NCBI GenBank assembly: GCA_023657425.1
Contig: JAGTJW010000001.1
Span: forward strand, 124,001 to 188,000
DNA from: Ideonella sp. WA131b
GTDB taxonomy: Bacteria; Pseudomonadota; Gammaproteobacteria; Burkholderiales; Burkholderiaceae_C
Reading direction: 5' to 3'
DNA length: 64,000 bases
Position 1 is the stretch's first letter. Each line of letters opens with the position of its first letter. Shown piece after piece: positions 9,122-20,139 of this stretch. The position numbers were made by a program, and so were the translations under genes. Below the pieces are notes generated by a model. The model saw nothing but the letters and a program-made list of their open reading frames with translations. It did no database searches and had not been told where the DNA came from.

Positions 9122-10327
9122 ATGACCGCGCCGCGCCTGGCCCGCCGGCTCGAGCACATCGAGCCGTTTTACGTGATGGAGCTGGCCAAGGTCGCGGCGC
9201 GCATGGCCGCGTCGCCGGCCTGCGACCCTGCCCAGGGCGGCGAGCCGATGGTGTTCCTCAACATCGGCGAGCCCGACTTCACCGCCCCGCCGGCCGTCCT
9301 GGCCGCGGCCGCGGCAGCGATGGCCGGCGGCCACACGCAGTACACCCAGGCCACCGGGCTGCCGGCGCTGCGCGAGCGCATCGCCGCCTGGTACGGGCGG
9401 CATCATGGGGTGGCGGTGGCGCCCGAGCGCATCGTCGTCACGGCCGGGGCCTCGGCGGCGCTGCAGCTCGTGTGCCTGGCGCTCTTCGAGCCGGGCGACG
9501 AGGTGCTGATGCCCGACCCCAGCTACCCCTGCAACCGGCACTTCGTTGCCGCCACCGGCGCCACGCCGCGGCTCTTGCCGGCCGGGCCCGAAGCCCGCTT
9601 CCAGCCCGACGCCGCCGGCGTGCGCGCGGCCTGGACGCCCGCCACGCGCGGCGTGCTGCTGGCCAGCCCCGGCAACCCCACGGGCACCTCGATCGCGCCC
9701 GAGGAGATGGCGGCCATCGCCACCGAGGTGGCCGCACGCGGCGGCGTCACGCTGGTCGACGAGATCTACCTCGGCCTGAGCTACGACGCGCGCTACGGCC
9801 GCACGGCGCTGGCGCTGCAGGGCCCGGGCCTGGCGGACAGCGTCGTCAGCATCAACAGCTTCAGCAAGTACTTCGGCATGACGGGCTGGCGGCTGGGCTG
9901 GCTCGTGCTGCCCGAGGCGCTGGTGGCGCCGGTGGAGCGCCTCGCGCAGAACCTCTACATCTGCCCGAGCACGCTGGCCCAGCACGCGGCGCTGGCCTGC
10001 TTCGAGCCGGCCTCGCTGGCCGAATGCAAGCGGCGCCGCGGCGACTTCCGCCGCCGCCGCGACCACGTCGTGCCAGCGCTCGAGGCGCTGGGCCTGCCGG
10101 TGCCAGTGGTGCCCGACGGCGCGTTCTACGCCTGGTTCGATTGTTCGCGTCACAGCGCGAGCAGCTGGGCGTTCTGCCAGCACCTGATGGAGAGCGCGCA
10201 CGTTGCGCTCACACCCGGGCGCGACTTCGGCCCGCACGCCGCCGAGCGTTACGTTCGGCTGTCGTTCGCCAGCAGCCTGGCGCAGCTCGACACCGCCTTG
10301 GCCCGCCTGGCGCGCGAACTGCGATGA
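9122..10327 (+). CDS. PLP-dependent class I/II aminotransferase
   Basis: The 401-residue fold type I aminotransferase has the PLP lysine K249 in SINSFSKYFGMTGWRLGW, the NIGEPDF start motif, ASPGNPTGT and the arginine-containing YVRLSFA near the end. The overall form matches aspartate/alanine-type aminotransferases of the AAT-I superfamily. The substrate cannot be assigned. It begins 13 bp after nusB, and its stop overlaps the ATG of ybgC, so it may be expressed with the tol genes. Confidence 0.9.
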   Translation: MTAPRLARRLEHIEPFYVMELAKVAARMAASPACDPAQGGEPMVFLNIGEPDFTAPPAVLAAAAAAMAGGHTQYTQATGLPALRERIAAWYGRHHGVAVAPERIVVTAGASAALQLVCLALFEPGDEVLMPDPSYPCNRHFVAATGATPRLLPAGPEARFQPDAAGVRAAWTPATRGVLLASPGNPTGTSIAPEEMAAIATEVAARGGVTLVDEIYLGLSYDARYGRTALALQGPGLADSVVSINSFSKYFGMTGWRLGWLVLPEALVAPVERLAQNLYICPSTLAQHAALACFEPASLAECKRRRGDFRRRRDHVVPALEALGLPVPVVPDGAFYAWFDCSRHSASSWAFCQHLMESAHVALTPGRDFGPHAAERYVRLSFASSLAQLDTALARLARELR

Positions 10328-10776
10328 CGCCTTCGAGTGCCGGCGCCGGGCGTGTGCTGTTCCGCTGGCCCGTGCGGGTCTACTGGGAGGACACCGACGC
10401 CGGCGGCATCGTCTTCTACGCCAACTACCTGAGGTTCTTCGAGCGCGCCCGCACCGAATGGCTGCGCAGCCTGGGTGTGCATCAGCAGGCTCTGCGCGAG
10501 CGCGACGGCACGATCTTCGTGGTGGCCGACACCGCCGTGAGGTACCACGCCCCGGCCAGGCTCGACGACCTTGTCGACGTCACGGTGGCCGTGCTCACGC
10601 GCGGCAGCGCATCGCTGCGGCTGCGCCAGCAGGCCAGTCGCGGCGGGACGCTGCTGGCCGAAGGCGACCTCCGCATCGGTTGCGTGCATCACGGAACCTT
10701 GCGCCCCTGCCGCATTCCCAGCGCCATCCAGCTGGCCCTCGAAGACACCCCGCCTCTGCCGACCCCGCACCCATGA
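10324..10776 (+). CDS. ybgC: Tol-Pal system acyl-CoA thioesterase YbgC
   Basis: The 150-residue hot-dog fold protein has the 4-hydroxybenzoyl-CoA thioesterase signature VYWEDTDAGGIVFYANYLRFFERARTEWLR, whose aspartate is catalytic. YbgC hydrolyses acyl-CoA and is nearly always the first gene of the tol-pal operon. Both ends overlap neighbours by four bases (ATGA), showing tight coupling to the aminotransferase and tolQ. Confidence 0.94.
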   Translation: MTPSSAGAGRVLFRWPVRVYWEDTDAGGIVFYANYLRFFERARTEWLRSLGVHQQALRERDGTIFVVADTAVRYHAPARLDDLVDVTVAVLTRGSASLRLRQQASRGGTLLAEGDLRIGCVHHGTLRPCRIPSAIQLALEDTPPLPTPHP

Positions 10777-11486
10777 ACAACGTCGATCTGTCCATCACCG
10801 CCCTCGTGATGCAGGCCAGCCTGGTGGTGCAGCTGGTGATGGCCGGCCTGCTGCTCACGTCGCTGGCCAGCTGGACCGTCATCTTCGACAAGCTGTTCGG
10901 GCTGAGGCGGGTGCGCAGCGTCAACGAGGAATTCGAGCGCGAGTTCTGGAGCGGGCGCAGCCTCACCGAGCTGAACACCGCCGTCAGCCAGAAGACCCAC
11001 AGCGCGCCGATGGAGCGCATCTTCGCCAGCGGCATGCGCGAGTTCCTGAAGCTGCGCGAGAAGCGGCTGGATGCCGGCGCGCAGCTTGACGGCGCGCGCC
11101 GCGCCATGCGCGCGAGCTTCCAGCGCGAGCTCGACGTGGTCGAGAGCAACCTCAGCTTCCTGGCCAGCGTGGCCAGCGTGAGCCCGTACGTGGGCCTGTT
11201 CGGCACGGTGTGGGGGATCATGCACGCCTTCGTCGGCCTGTCGAACCTCCAGCAGGTGACATTGGCCAGCGTGGCCCCCGGCATCGCCGAGGCACTGGTG
11301 GCCACGGCCATCGGCCTGTTCGCGGCCATCCCCGCGGTGGTGGCCTACAACCGCTTCGCGCGCGACATCGACCGCATCGCCACGCAGATGGAGACCTTCA
11401 TCGAGGAGTTCTCCAACATCCTGCAGCGCAATGCCGGCGGCGGCGCCACAGCCGCCGCGATGGCCGCGACGACGCAGATCCGCTGA
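10773..11486 (+). CDS. tolQ: Tol-Pal system inner-membrane protein TolQ
   Basis: The 237-residue protein has three expected membrane segments, one near residues 10-35 and two around the conserved SVSPYVGLFGTVWGIMHAF and EALVATAIGLFAAIPAVVAYN. TolQ with TolR forms the proton-driven stator that energises TolA for outer-membrane constriction at division. The start ATG overlaps the ybgC stop. Confidence 0.96.
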   Translation: MNNVDLSITALVMQASLVVQLVMAGLLLTSLASWTVIFDKLFGLRRVRSVNEEFEREFWSGRSLTELNTAVSQKTHSAPMERIFASGMREFLKLREKRLDAGAQLDGARRAMRASFQRELDVVESNLSFLASVASVSPYVGLFGTVWGIMHAFVGLSNLQQVTLASVAPGIAEALVATAIGLFAAIPAVVAYNRFARDIDRIATQMETFIEEFSNILQRNAGGGATAAAMAATTQIR

Positions 11487-11500
11487 ACGGCGCACACGCC

Positions 11501-11944
<444 letters not shown>

Positions 11945-12016
11945 GCGCCTGTGCCACCATGAACAGCGCCAGCGACCCGCATCCTCGCAGGCGCTGAGCG
12001 GACAGATGGACCCGCG

Positions 12017-12820
12017 ATGACCCTGGCCCCGATGCCCTCTTCGGTGCTGCCTCCCCAGCCGCACGGTGGCCTGGGCGGGGGAGCGGCGCTGGCGCTCGCC
12101 GTGCACACGGCGCTGGTGGCGGCGCTGACGATCGGCGTCGACTGGCGGGCCCACACGCCGGAGCCGGTGGCGGCCGAGCTGTGGGCCGCCGTGCCCGAGC
12201 TGGCCGCGCCGCCGATCGTCGCACCCCCGGCTCCCGCGCCGCCCCCCAAGCCGACGACACCCCCGGCGGCGACGACCCCTTCACCGGACATCGCGCTCGG
12301 GCGCGAGCGCGAGCGCAGGCGCGCCGAGGCCGAACGTCGCGCGCAACGCGAGGCCGAACGTCGCGCAGAGAGCGAGGCCGAGGCGCAGCGCCGTGCCGCC
12401 GAGGCCCGGGCGCGCGCCGAGGCCAAGGCCGCCGAAGAGCGGATGGCGCGCCAGCGCGAGGAGAACCTGCGCCGCATGCTCGGCCAAGCCAACGCCACGG
12501 CAGGCGCCGGCAGCGCCAGCAGCGCAGGCACCGCCGCGCAAGCCGGCGCGCCATCGGCGGCCTACCAGGGCCGCGTGAAGGCGGCGATCCTGCCCAACAT
12601 CGTCTACACCGGCCATGCGCCGGCGCGAGCCGTGGCCGAGGTCGAGGTCAACCTGGCGCCCGGGGGCACCGTCATCTCACGCCGGCTCGTCAAGCGCAGC
12701 GGCCACCCCGACTGGGACGAGGCCGTGCTGCGCGCCGTCGACCGCACGCCGCGCCTGCCCGTCGACAGCGACGGGCGCGTACCGCCCATGCTGCTGATCA
12801 GCTTCAGGCCGGACGACTGA
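12017..12820 (+). CDS. tolA: Cell envelope protein TolA
   Basis: The 267-residue protein has an N-terminal membrane anchor (about residues 20-42), a Pro/Ala stretch, and a long charged Ala/Glu/Arg helix (about 95-160) of TolA type. The compact C-terminal TonB/TolA domain (YQGRVKAAILPNIVYTG to LISFRPDD) ends at the C terminus. TolA spans the periplasm and contacts Pal and the outer membrane. The gene ends by overlapping a convergent gene by 17 bp. tolB and pal, which normally follow, are absent. Confidence 0.92.
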   Translation: MTLAPMPSSVLPPQPHGGLGGGAALALAVHTALVAALTIGVDWRAHTPEPVAAELWAAVPELAAPPIVAPPAPAPPPKPTTPPAATTPSPDIALGRERERRRAEAERRAQREAERRAESEAEAQRRAAEARARAEAKAAEERMARQREENLRRMLGQANATAGAGSASSAGTAAQAGAPSAAYQGRVKAAILPNIVYTGHAPARAVAEVEVNLAPGGTVISRRLVKRSGHPDWDEAVLRAVDRTPRLPVDSDGRVPPMLLISFRPDD

Positions 12821-13901
12821 CCGCGTGGGCAGCCAGGCCGGCAACAGGTCCCAGCCGGTGAAGCCGCCAGGCCCCCGGCACCAGTCCTGTCATCGCCAGC
12901 TGGCCCCAGACCACGGCCGCGCGCCCGCGGCCGATGCGCAGCCAACGCAGTGAAGGCGAGTGCGACGTCACCGGCCGCAGCGGCGCCGCCGCCACGGCTT
13001 GGCGCAATTGGGTGGCCAGATCCACCACCGCCACCCCAGCGGCCGGTCCCGGCCCGAACACCGCCGGGTGCGCCGCCGTGTGCAGGTGGTCGGTCACCAC
13101 CAGGGCGCCAGCGTCATCGAGCGCAAGGCCGCACTTGCTCAGCCAGGCGGGCGGCTGCGGCGGCGTGGCCAAGACAGCGGCGTCACAGGCCAGGCGGGCA
13201 CCACTGGCCAGCACCGCGGCACCCGGTTGCAGCGCCCGGCAAGGCTCGTGAAACACGGCAATGCGAGCCCGGACCAGGGCCGAGGCCGCCGCGCGGCGCG
13301 CCGCCGCCGGCCACCCGGGCAGCAGGCCGTCGGGGCCGGCCACCCAGGCCATGCGCGCGCGCTCCGGCGGGCTGCCGCGGCCACCCCAGCCGCCCAGGCG
13401 CTCCGACAGCGCCAACGCCAGCTCCAGGGGCGGAACGCCGCCGCCGATCACGACGAGATCAAGCGGTTTTTCCTCGGCCAGTGCGAGGAGCGCACCGAAC
13501 AAAACCACGAAGGATGCCGCCGGATGGAGCGCGATCGCAAGTTCGCGCGCGCCCGGCAGCGCGTCGCGGTCCACCTCGCCCGGCTCGTCGATCGACACCA
13601 GGTCGGCGTCGAAGACCCGGCCGTCCGACAGCGTCACCTGGCGAGACGCCGCATCGAAGCGCTCGACGCGGGCATGCACCCAAGTGGCGCCCGCCGCGGC
13701 GGCCAGGGCTGCGGTGTCGACGCGGCACTGGAGAACATCCCGGTGTGCGGCAACGAAGTCGGGCAGCAGTGCCGGCGGCACGGCCTGCGCATCGGGCGTG
13801 AGCAGCGCCACCTCGGCACTCGGCAGGGGGTGACGGGCGAAGGCCGCGAGCACCCGGAGATGCGCCGGCCCTGCGCCCAGCAGCAGCAGTCGGCGGGGCA
13901 T
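12804..13901 (-). CDS. FAD-dependent pyridine nucleotide-disulfide oxidoreductase family protein
   Basis: The 365-residue protein starts with LLLLGAGPAHLRVL, an FAD dinucleotide-binding motif, and has a second Rossmann motif VVIGGGVPPLELALAL near residue 152. The late segment FGPGPAAGVAVVDLATQLRQAV resembles the FAD-contacting region of NDH-2-like enzymes and of the oxidoreductase domain found on some selenide-water dikinases. No redox-active CxxC pair is visible. It probably oxidises NAD(P)H, but the acceptor is unknown. It converges with tolA (17 bp overlap) and lies downstream of an mcp on the same strand. Confidence 0.72.
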   Translation of the reverse strand: MPRRLLLLGAGPAHLRVLAAFARHPLPSAEVALLTPDAQAVPPALLPDFVAAHRDVLQCRVDTAALAAAAGATWVHARVERFDAASRQVTLSDGRVFDADLVSIDEPGEVDRDALPGARELAIALHPAASFVVLFGALLALAEEKPLDLVVIGGGVPPLELALALSERLGGWGGRGSPPERARMAWVAGPDGLLPGWPAAARRAAASALVRARIAVFHEPCRALQPGAAVLASGARLACDAAVLATPPQPPAWLSKCGLALDDAGALVVTDHLHTAAHPAVFGPGPAAGVAVVDLATQLRQAVAAAPLRPVTSHSPSLRWLRIGRGRAAVVWGQLAMTGLVPGAWRLHRLGPVAGLAAHAVSRPA

Positions 13902-13988
13902 CGGCCGCGAGTCTGCACCAAATCAGGCCGGCGCCCTGCCCGGTGACCCCGTGCCAAGGGATGAACGCAGCCCCTGGACGGGACGACC

Positions 13989-15662
13989 TCAGGTCGAGGC
14001 CAGCTTGAACCCAGCCATGGCTGCGACAAGGTCCTGAGCCTGCCGGCTCAGGCTCTCGGCCGCCGCGGCGCTTTGCTCGACCAGCGCGGCGTTCTGCTGC
14101 GTGGAACGGTCCATGGTCGACACGGCCTGGCTGATTTGAGCCACACCATCGCTCTGCTCGGTGTTGGCCTGGCTGATCGCACCGACCAGCGCGCTGAGCC
14201 GCCCGATCGACTGCACCACCTCGCCCATCGTGACCCCCGCCTCGTCGACCAGCGTCGTGCCGCGCTCCACGCGCTCGACACTGGTCGAGATCAGCGTCTT
14301 GATCTCGCGGGCAGCGTCGGCGCTGCGTTGCGCGAGGCTGCGCACTTCGCTGGCCACGACGGCGAACCCACGGCCCTGCTCCCCGGCGCGGGCCGCCTCC
14401 ACGGCCGCGTTCAAGGCGAGGATGTTGGTCTGGAACGCGATGCTGTCGATCGTGCCGAGGATGTCGGCGATGCGGCGCGAGCTCTCGGTGATGCCTTGCA
14501 TGGTCTCCACGACCTGGCCCACCGCCTGACCACCACGGCTGGCCACGTCGCTGGCTTCACGGGCCAGGCCGGCGGCCACGCGAGCGCTCTCGGCATTGCG
14601 GGTGACGGCGGATCCCAGCTGTTCCATCGATGCCGCCGTCTCCTGCAACGACGAGGCCTGCTGTTCGGTGCGGTTGCTGAGATCAGTGTTCCCGTGCGCG
14701 ATCTGGTGACTGGCCGAAGCGACGGTGTCGGCCCCCAGGCGGACCTGGTGGACCGTCACGCTGAGCTTGCGCGCCATCATCGCCAGCGAGTCCATCACGC
14801 TGCCGCGCTGGTGCTGGGCGTGGAGCAGCGGCTGGTCGAGCCGGCCATCCGCCACACCATGCACGACCTGCACGACCACGGCGGGTTCCGCACCGAGCCG
14901 CGCCTTCAGCCAACGCATGATCCAGCCCAGGATCGCCACTGACATGACCGCCATGCCCAGGGCGGCAGCGGCCAGGGCCAGGAACCACATGCGAGCACGG
15001 CCTCCGGCCTCGGTCACTTCCAGCCGCGTGCGCTCGTCGAGCATGACGAGGAACTCGTCGACGGGCTTCATGATCTTCGCCTTGTACTGGTGGTAGGCGA
15101 GGTTGTGCATCATTTCCGCCGCCATCGCCCGATCGGGCTCGACCTTGACCGTGAACTGCCCTTTGTCATCGGCACCGAGGCCCTTGACCAGGTTCATCGC
15201 GATCGTCTCGGTCTTGACCAGGTCGTCCGAGTTGCCCGCGGCATCGCGCAGCTTGGCGAACTCCGCATCCGTGAAGCCGGCGTCCTTCATCATTTCGAGA
15301 AGAGGCTTGGTCGTCGTTGGCCCGAGCTTGCCCGGCAGCTGCCCGGCGGCCAGGAAGTCCCAATAGATCTGCTCGTAACCCGGCGGGCGAGGCTTCTTGC
15401 CGTTTCGGATGTCCAGCACCTCGAAGTACTGGGCCTCCCACTTGGGGTCACCGGTGACGACATAGGTCCGTGCGAGCCGCGTCAGGTCATCGGAGCTCTG
15501 CCGAAGCTCGTCGGCCAGCTGCAGCGACAAGGTGCGGCGGGACTCGGCTTCCGTCGACTCGGCAGCCGCCGCGTTCATGCGCCAGACTGCCAACAAGACC
15601 ACCAGCAGACAGGTGGCCATCAATCCGATGGCGATGGCGAAGATGTTGCGTATGCTGTTCAT
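13989..15662 (-). CDS. Methyl-accepting chemotaxis protein (557 aa)
   Basis: The protein has a first membrane helix at about residues 7-27, a periplasmic helical sensor, a second helix around 225-248 and a HAMP-like linker. The cytoplasmic signalling domain carries the hairpin tip [20 protein letters not shown] and [20 protein letters not shown]. It senses ligands and controls CheA through CheW. The sensor is a 4HB-like helical domain of unknown ligand. The C terminus (GFKLAST) lacks a CheR tether. It is the last gene of the chemotaxis operon and is separated from cheW by a structured repeat. Confidence 0.92.
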   Translation of the reverse strand: MNSIRNIFAIAIGLMATCLLVVLLAVWRMNAAAAESTEAESRRTLSLQLADELRQSSDDLTRLARTYVVTGDPKWEAQYFEVLDIRNGKKPRPPGYEQIYWDFLAAGQLPGKLGPTTTKPLLEMMKDAGFTDAEFAKLRDAAGNSDDLVKTETIAMNLVKGLGADDKGQFTVKVEPDRAMAAEMMHNLAYHQYKAKIMKPVDEFLVMLDERTRLEVTEAGGRARMWFLALAAAALGMAVMSVAILGWIMRWLKARLGAEPAVVVQVVHGVADGRLDQPLLHAQHQRGSVMDSLAMMARKLSVTVHQVRLGADTVASASHQIAHGNTDLSNRTEQQASSLQETAASMEQLGSAVTRNAESARVAAGLAREASDVASRGGQAVGQVVETMQGITESSRRIADILGTIDSIAFQTNILALNAAVEAARAGEQGRGFAVVASEVRSLAQRSADAAREIKTLISTSVERVERGTTLVDEAGVTMGEVVQSIGRLSALVGAISQANTEQSDGVAQISQAVSTMDRSTQQNAALVEQSAAAAESLSRQAQDLVAAMAGFKLAST

Positions 15663-15736
15663 GGCTCAACTCGTTGTCGCTGTGGACGGCCGGGCCGCTC
15701 GCGCGAGCGGTCACCTCCGGATTCCTGAAGGCAGCT

Positions 15737-16011
15737 CTAGGAGCGTGGGCGGCAGAAATCCAGCCCCGCGTTGGGCCGACTTCGGGGCCCAGGCCAGGCG
15801 CCGCGCGCAGCCCGGGCTGTGCGCCCGGGCCAGCGTGGCAACGCCGCAAGGGCCCCGAAATCGGCCCAACCCGAAGGGCCGGGGCGGCCAAAGCCGCTGG
15901 CGGGTGTTGCGCCGCTGGCGCGGGCTTCAAGCCCGCGCTGCACGACGCGCCTACGCCAGTGGCTTTGGCCGCCCCGGCGCGGGGCTGGATTTCTGCCGCC
16001 CATGCTCCTAG
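15737..16011. repeat. 275-bp structured inverted-repeat element (MITE-like)
   Basis: This fills most of the 354-bp gap between cheW and the downstream mcp. Outer arms 15737-15770 and 15978-16011 are 34-bp inverted repeats with one mismatch, each ending in CTAG. Inside are two further hairpins, 15771-15789 with 15851-15869 (one mismatch) and 15879-15902 with 15954-15977 (one mismatch). There is also a 21-bp palindrome at 15918-15938. The arms abut, so the single strand would fold into a cloverleaf-like multibranch structure. No transposase is encoded. It resembles a non-autonomous mobile repeat, and the family is not recognised. Confidence 0.8.
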
Positions 16012-16016
16012 CCGCT

Positions 16017-16583
16017 TCAGTCGTTGATCAGGCCCATGTCGGCGCCGCTCATGAGCCCCTCGATGTCCATCAGGATCAGCATGCGCTCGGCGTCCTTGCC
16101 ACCGTCGCCGGCGCCGGCAGCCTTCACGGCGCCGATGCCGGTGATGTAGCTGGCGTCGACCGATGAGTTCAGCTCAGGCGCGGGCTTGATCTGCTCCTTG
16201 GTGAGCTCGAGCACGTCGGACACCGAGTCGACCACGGCCCCGACGACGCGGCCCTTGACGTTGAGCACGACGACAACGGTGAAGGTGTTGTACTCCACCG
16301 TTTCGCAGCCGAGCTTCACCCGCAGGTCGATGATCGGCACGATCACCCCACGCAGGTTGACCACGCCCTTGATGAAGGCCGGCGCGTTGGCGATGCGCGT
16401 GGGTTGCTCATAGGAGCGAATCTCCTGCACGCGCAGGATGTCGATGCCGTACTCCTCGGCGCCGAGCCTGAAGGTGAGGAACTCACCACCCTGTGCGGTG
16501 GGTGGCGCACCCGTGACGGCGGCAACCGCGGCGCGGGCGGCTTCGTGGCGGGCAACGTGGCTGGCTTCGGCGATCATGTCCAT
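16017..16583 (-). CDS. cheW: Chemotaxis coupling protein CheW
   Basis: The 188-residue protein has a CheW domain from about residue 35: [22 protein letters not shown], then [23 protein letters not shown], the conserved core. It links receptors to CheA at the cytoplasmic face of the membrane. It has a longer, Ala-rich N terminus than typical CheW. It lies between two mcp genes in the operon, with the structured repeat beginning five bases after its stop. Confidence 0.95.
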   Translation of the reverse strand: MDMIAEASHVARHEAARAAVAAVTGAPPTAQGGEFLTFRLGAEEYGIDILRVQEIRSYEQPTRIANAPAFIKGVVNLRGVIVPIIDLRVKLGCETVEYNTFTVVVVLNVKGRVVGAVVDSVSDVLELTKEQIKPAPELNSSVDASYITGIGAVKAAGAGDGGKDAERMLILMDIEGLMSGADMGLIND

Positions 16584-16674
16584 GGCTTCCTCGTGGATCG
16601 GATGTTGCGGCTTGTTGGGGGTATCGACCGTGCGCGCCGCAGCTTGAGCCTGCGGTGCGGACAGGTCATCGGCG

Positions 16675-18510
16675 TCAGAAGGTTTCCCAGTCGTCGTCGT
16701 GGGCGTTGGTGGCAGGGGCCGGCGACGGCACCTGCGCCGCTGCGGAGGCGGGCGGAGCCGCCGTGGCCGCGGCCGGCGCCTGGGCTGCCGTCCGGGCGCG
16801 GTCCAGCACCTTGGCGGTCAACACCTTGGGCGATGCACCCGCAGGCTTGTCGCCGGCCGCCATGGCGGCGGTACCCGGGGTCTTGGCCCTCGTCGGTACC
16901 GGCGCGGCGACCGGCGCCGCAAGCGGGGCGACGGGTGTCTTCAGGCCCGCGGGCGACGAAGCGGCCACGGCCGCCACCTTGAACCGGACCATCGTCTGGG
17001 TCAGCCGGCGGCTTTGCTCGGCCATGCTTCGCGCGGCGGCGGCACTCTCTTCCACCAGCGCAGCGTTCTGTTGCGTCATCTGGTCCAGCTGGGCCACGGC
17101 CTCGTTGACCTGGCGCAGGCCACCGCTCTGTTCAGTGGTGGCGGCGCTGATCTCGCCGATCACGTCAGTGACACGCTTGACGCCGGAGACAATCTCCTCC
17201 ATCGCGCCGCCGGCCTCGCCGACCAGGCGCGTGCCGGTCTCCACCTTCTCGACGCTGGCGCCGATCAGGCTCTTGATCTCGCGCGCGGCCTCGGCGCTCC
17301 GCTGTGCCAGCGTGCGGACCTCGCCGGCCACCACGGCAAAGCCCCGGCCCTGCTCACCGGCCCGGGCGGCTTCCACGGCGGCGTTCAGCGCCAGGATGTT
17401 GGTCTGGAAGGCGATGCCGTCGATCGTGCCGATGATGTCGGCAATGCGGCGGCTCGCCGTCTGGATGTCGTTCATCGTGCTGACGACCTGCGACACAACC
17501 TTGCCACCGCGCTGCGCGGCCATGCTCGCCGATGCCGCCAATTGGTTGGCGGTGCGCGCGCTGTCGGCGGTCTGGCCGACGGTCCCGGTGATCTCCTCGA
17601 GGTTGCTCGCCGCCCGCTGCAGGTTGCTGGCCGTCTGCTCGGTGCGGGTCGAGAGGTCCTGGTTTCCGGTGGCGATCTGTGCGCTGGCCGTGGCGATGCT
17701 CTCTGAGCTGGCGCGCACCTCGCCCACCAGCGAGCCCAACGACTGCTGCATGCGCGAGAGGGCCCCTTGCAGATCAGCCACCTCGTCGCCGCCCTCGATC
17801 GCGACGGTCACCGACATGTCGCCGCCAGCCATGCGGTCCGCAGCCGCCATGGTGGCCGACAGAGGGACCGTCACCGACCGCGTGATCAGCCAGGCGGCCC
17901 CGGCCCCCAAGGCCACGGCCAGCAGGGTACACGTTCCGAGCAGCAGCAGAGACTGCCGCGTGTGCTGCGCCTGTGCGGCAAGCGCATCGGTTGCGATGGT
18001 GTCGATGAGCTTGGCCAGTCCGTCGATGGCGGCCATGTACTGCTGCGACTGCGGCAGCAGCTTCTCGTTCACAATGCGCTGAGTGGCCAACGGATCCGCC
18101 GCGGTTGCCTGGAAGGCCTCCTCCCGCGTGGTCGTGTACACCCGGCGCAACTCCACCGCCCGGGCCAGCAGTGCCTGGGATTCCGCATTCGGCTTGGCCT
18201 CGTCGAGCGCCTTCAGCCGCTGGGTGATGCGCAGGCTGATGGCCTTGATCCGCGGATCGATGAAGTCCTGCAGATCCGTGACACCGCCGCTGGCTACCAG
18301 GGCGAGCGATAGACTGCCCTCGAGCTCGATGTCGGCCCGCAGCTGATTGACCTCGCGTGCCTGGCTCTGCAGAAGACGCAACTCGTCGCTGCCCTGCCGC
18401 AACTCCAGCAGCCGCGAGCCGGCCAGGAGGGCTGTCAACACGATGAGCAGCACGACGCCGCCGAATGCAAGGCCCAGGCGTTGGCCGATCTTCAGGTGAT
18501 TGATCTTCAT
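16675..18510 (-). CDS. Methyl-accepting chemotaxis protein with C-terminal CheR-tether-like motif
   Basis: The 611-residue receptor has membrane helices near residues 10-32 and 190-212, a four-helix-bundle-type periplasmic domain, HAMP, and a full signalling domain with the [18 protein letters not shown] tip. A long Ala/Pro linker of about 90 residues follows and ends in DDDWETF. DWETF closely matches the NWETF pentapeptide with which E. coli Tar and Tsr tether CheR and CheB. It is the only receptor here with this tail, and no cheR or cheB is present in the window. Confidence 0.93.
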   Translation of the reverse strand: MKINHLKIGQRLGLAFGGVVLLIVLTALLAGSRLLELRQGSDELRLLQSQAREVNQLRADIELEGSLSLALVASGGVTDLQDFIDPRIKAISLRITQRLKALDEAKPNAESQALLARAVELRRVYTTTREEAFQATAADPLATQRIVNEKLLPQSQQYMAAIDGLAKLIDTIATDALAAQAQHTRQSLLLLGTCTLLAVALGAGAAWLITRSVTVPLSATMAAADRMAGGDMSVTVAIEGGDEVADLQGALSRMQQSLGSLVGEVRASSESIATASAQIATGNQDLSTRTEQTASNLQRAASNLEEITGTVGQTADSARTANQLAASASMAAQRGGKVVSQVVSTMNDIQTASRRIADIIGTIDGIAFQTNILALNAAVEAARAGEQGRGFAVVAGEVRTLAQRSAEAAREIKSLIGASVEKVETGTRLVGEAGGAMEEIVSGVKRVTDVIGEISAATTEQSGGLRQVNEAVAQLDQMTQQNAALVEESAAAARSMAEQSRRLTQTMVRFKVAAVAASSPAGLKTPVAPLAAPVAAPVPTRAKTPGTAAMAAGDKPAGASPKVLTAKVLDRARTAAQAPAAATAAPPASAAAQVPSPAPATNAHDDDWETF

Positions 18511-18534
18511 CGACGGGTTCGTGGGAGCCTGGAG

Positions 18535-20139
18535 TCAGGCCATGTCTGGCAGCCGGAAGGCCGCCACGGTCTCGGTGAGCCTGTGGGCCTCGGTCCGCAT
18601 CTGCCCGGCCGCGGCGGTGCTCTGTTCCACCAAAGCCGCGTTCTGCTGCGTCATGCGGTCAAGCCGGGTCACGGCGCCCGTGACCTCGCCGATGCCGGCG
18701 CTCTGCTCGGCGGCACTGGCACTGATCTCGCCGACGATGGCCGTCACGCGCCGCACGCTCTCCACGATGAGGCTCATCGTCTCACCGGCCTCACCGACCT
18801 GGCGTGCGCCGTGCTCGACCTTCTCGACGCTGGCGCCGATGAGTGTCTTGATTTCGCGCGCGGCAGCGGCCGAGCGCTGCGCCAGCGCACGCACCTCGCC
18901 GGCCACCACGGCGAAGCCGCGGCCCAGCTCGCCGGCCCGTGCGGCCTCGACCGCCGCGTTCAGCGCCAGGATGTTGGTCTGGAAGGCGATGCCGTCGATC
19001 GTGCCCACGATGTCGGCGATGCGATGGCTGCTGCGGTTGATCTCGTCCATGGTCTTCACGACCACGGCCACGACCTCGCCGCCGCGGCCTGCGACGCCCG
19101 CCGCCGTCAGTGCCAGCTCGCGCGCCTGCTCGGCAGACCCGGCGTTGCTCTGCACCGTGCCGGTCAGCTGCTGCATCGAGCCGGCAGTCTGCTGCAGCGA
19201 GCCCGCGGTCTGCTCGGTGCGCGCGGACAGGTCGGCGTTGCCCTTGGCCACCTCGCCACTGGCGGCGTGAATGCTCCGCGCGGCGCCATGCACGCGGCCC
19301 ACGATCTGGCGCAGGCTGTCCTGCATGCGCGAAAGCGAGCACAGCAGCTGCGAAGCCTCATCGCGGCCGTCGACGCGGATCGGGCTTGTCAGGTCACCCT
19401 CGGCGATGGCCGAGGCCACCCGCGCTGCGTAGCTGATCGGGCTGGTGATCGACGCGGAGTTCAGCAGAGTCACCGGCACCACCACCACGACCACGGCACC
19501 CAGCGTGAGGCAATAAGCCGCCAGGATGCCGATCATGGCCCGATCGAACTCGAGCTGCGTCCGCGCCACTTCGTCGGTGACGAGCCTGGCGATCTGGTCG
19601 ACCTTGACCGTGGCCTCCGTGTACGACTCCTTGGCGCGGGCGAGCATGCGGTCAGCCACGCGCGCGCGGTCGTAGCCTCCGTTCTGGATGTTGTCCAGAA
19701 CAGGCTGGCTGCGATGTTCGTACTCCTGCAGCTGCTTGACGGCGGCAAGGGCAAGCGCATTGTCGGCGTCCTCTCCGCCCTCGGTCATGCTCTGCAGCGC
19801 CTGGCGTGCGGCCTCGAGGTGGGCCCTCCAGGCCTGGCGGTGCTTGAGCACGGCCACGCCGTCCTCATAGTCGATGACCATGCTTTTCTCGAGAACCAGC
19901 ACGCGGGCGAGCTCGTCGTTCACCACGGCCAGCGTGGCCTTCTCGTGGAGCGAGTGCTCCATGAACTCGGTGTTCAGCGTCTTCAGGCGGAGACCGCCGG
20001 CCAGCCCGACGAGGCCGACCACCGCGAACAGGGCCAGAACCGCGGCGATGGCGCCGCGCATGCGCGTGCGGATGGAATAACGCCTGAGCAGCGCGGCGGG
20101 GGTGGCGATCATGCGGTGTTCCCGGGTACCGGGCTTCAC
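18535..20139 (-). CDS. Methyl-accepting chemotaxis protein (534 aa)
   Basis: The GTG start at 20139 overlaps the cheA stop (GTGA); an in-frame ATG at 20112 is an alternative. Membrane helices lie near residues 30-50 and 205-230, with a helical sensor between them, then HAMP ([21 protein letters not shown]) and the signalling domain with [18 protein letters not shown]. It ends LPDMA without a CheR tether. The tip is almost identical to the neighbouring receptor, suggesting local duplication with sensor divergence. Confidence 0.92.
   Translation of the reverse strand: MKPGTREHRMIATPAALLRRYSIRTRMRGAIAAVLALFAVVGLVGLAGGLRLKTLNTEFMEHSLHEKATLAVVNDELARVLVLEKSMVIDYEDGVAVLKHRQAWRAHLEAARQALQSMTEGGEDADNALALAAVKQLQEYEHRSQPVLDNIQNGGYDRARVADRMLARAKESYTEATVKVDQIARLVTDEVARTQLEFDRAMIGILAAYCLTLGAVVVVVVPVTLLNSASITSPISYAARVASAIAEGDLTSPIRVDGRDEASQLLCSLSRMQDSLRQIVGRVHGAARSIHAASGEVAKGNADLSARTEQTAGSLQQTAGSMQQLTGTVQSNAGSAEQARELALTAAGVAGRGGEVVAVVVKTMDEINRSSHRIADIVGTIDGIAFQTNILALNAAVEAARAGELGRGFAVVAGEVRALAQRSAAAAREIKTLIGASVEKVEHGARQVGEAGETMSLIVESVRRVTAIVGEISASAAEQSAGIGEVTGAVTRLDRMTQQNAALVEQSTAAAGQMRTEAHRLTETVAAFRLPDMA

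Noticed and set aside
12804-13901. Interpretation of the FAD protein as selenide-water dikinase linked to a SenA pathway
   Set aside because: It contains only the oxidoreductase-like half and lacks the SelD kinase domain, and it is 11 kb from the EgtB/SenA-like gene.
15487-16003. Short open frames inside the repeat element between cheW and mcp
   Set aside because: They arise on both strands from the inverted repeats themselves and mirror each other; no start signals or families.
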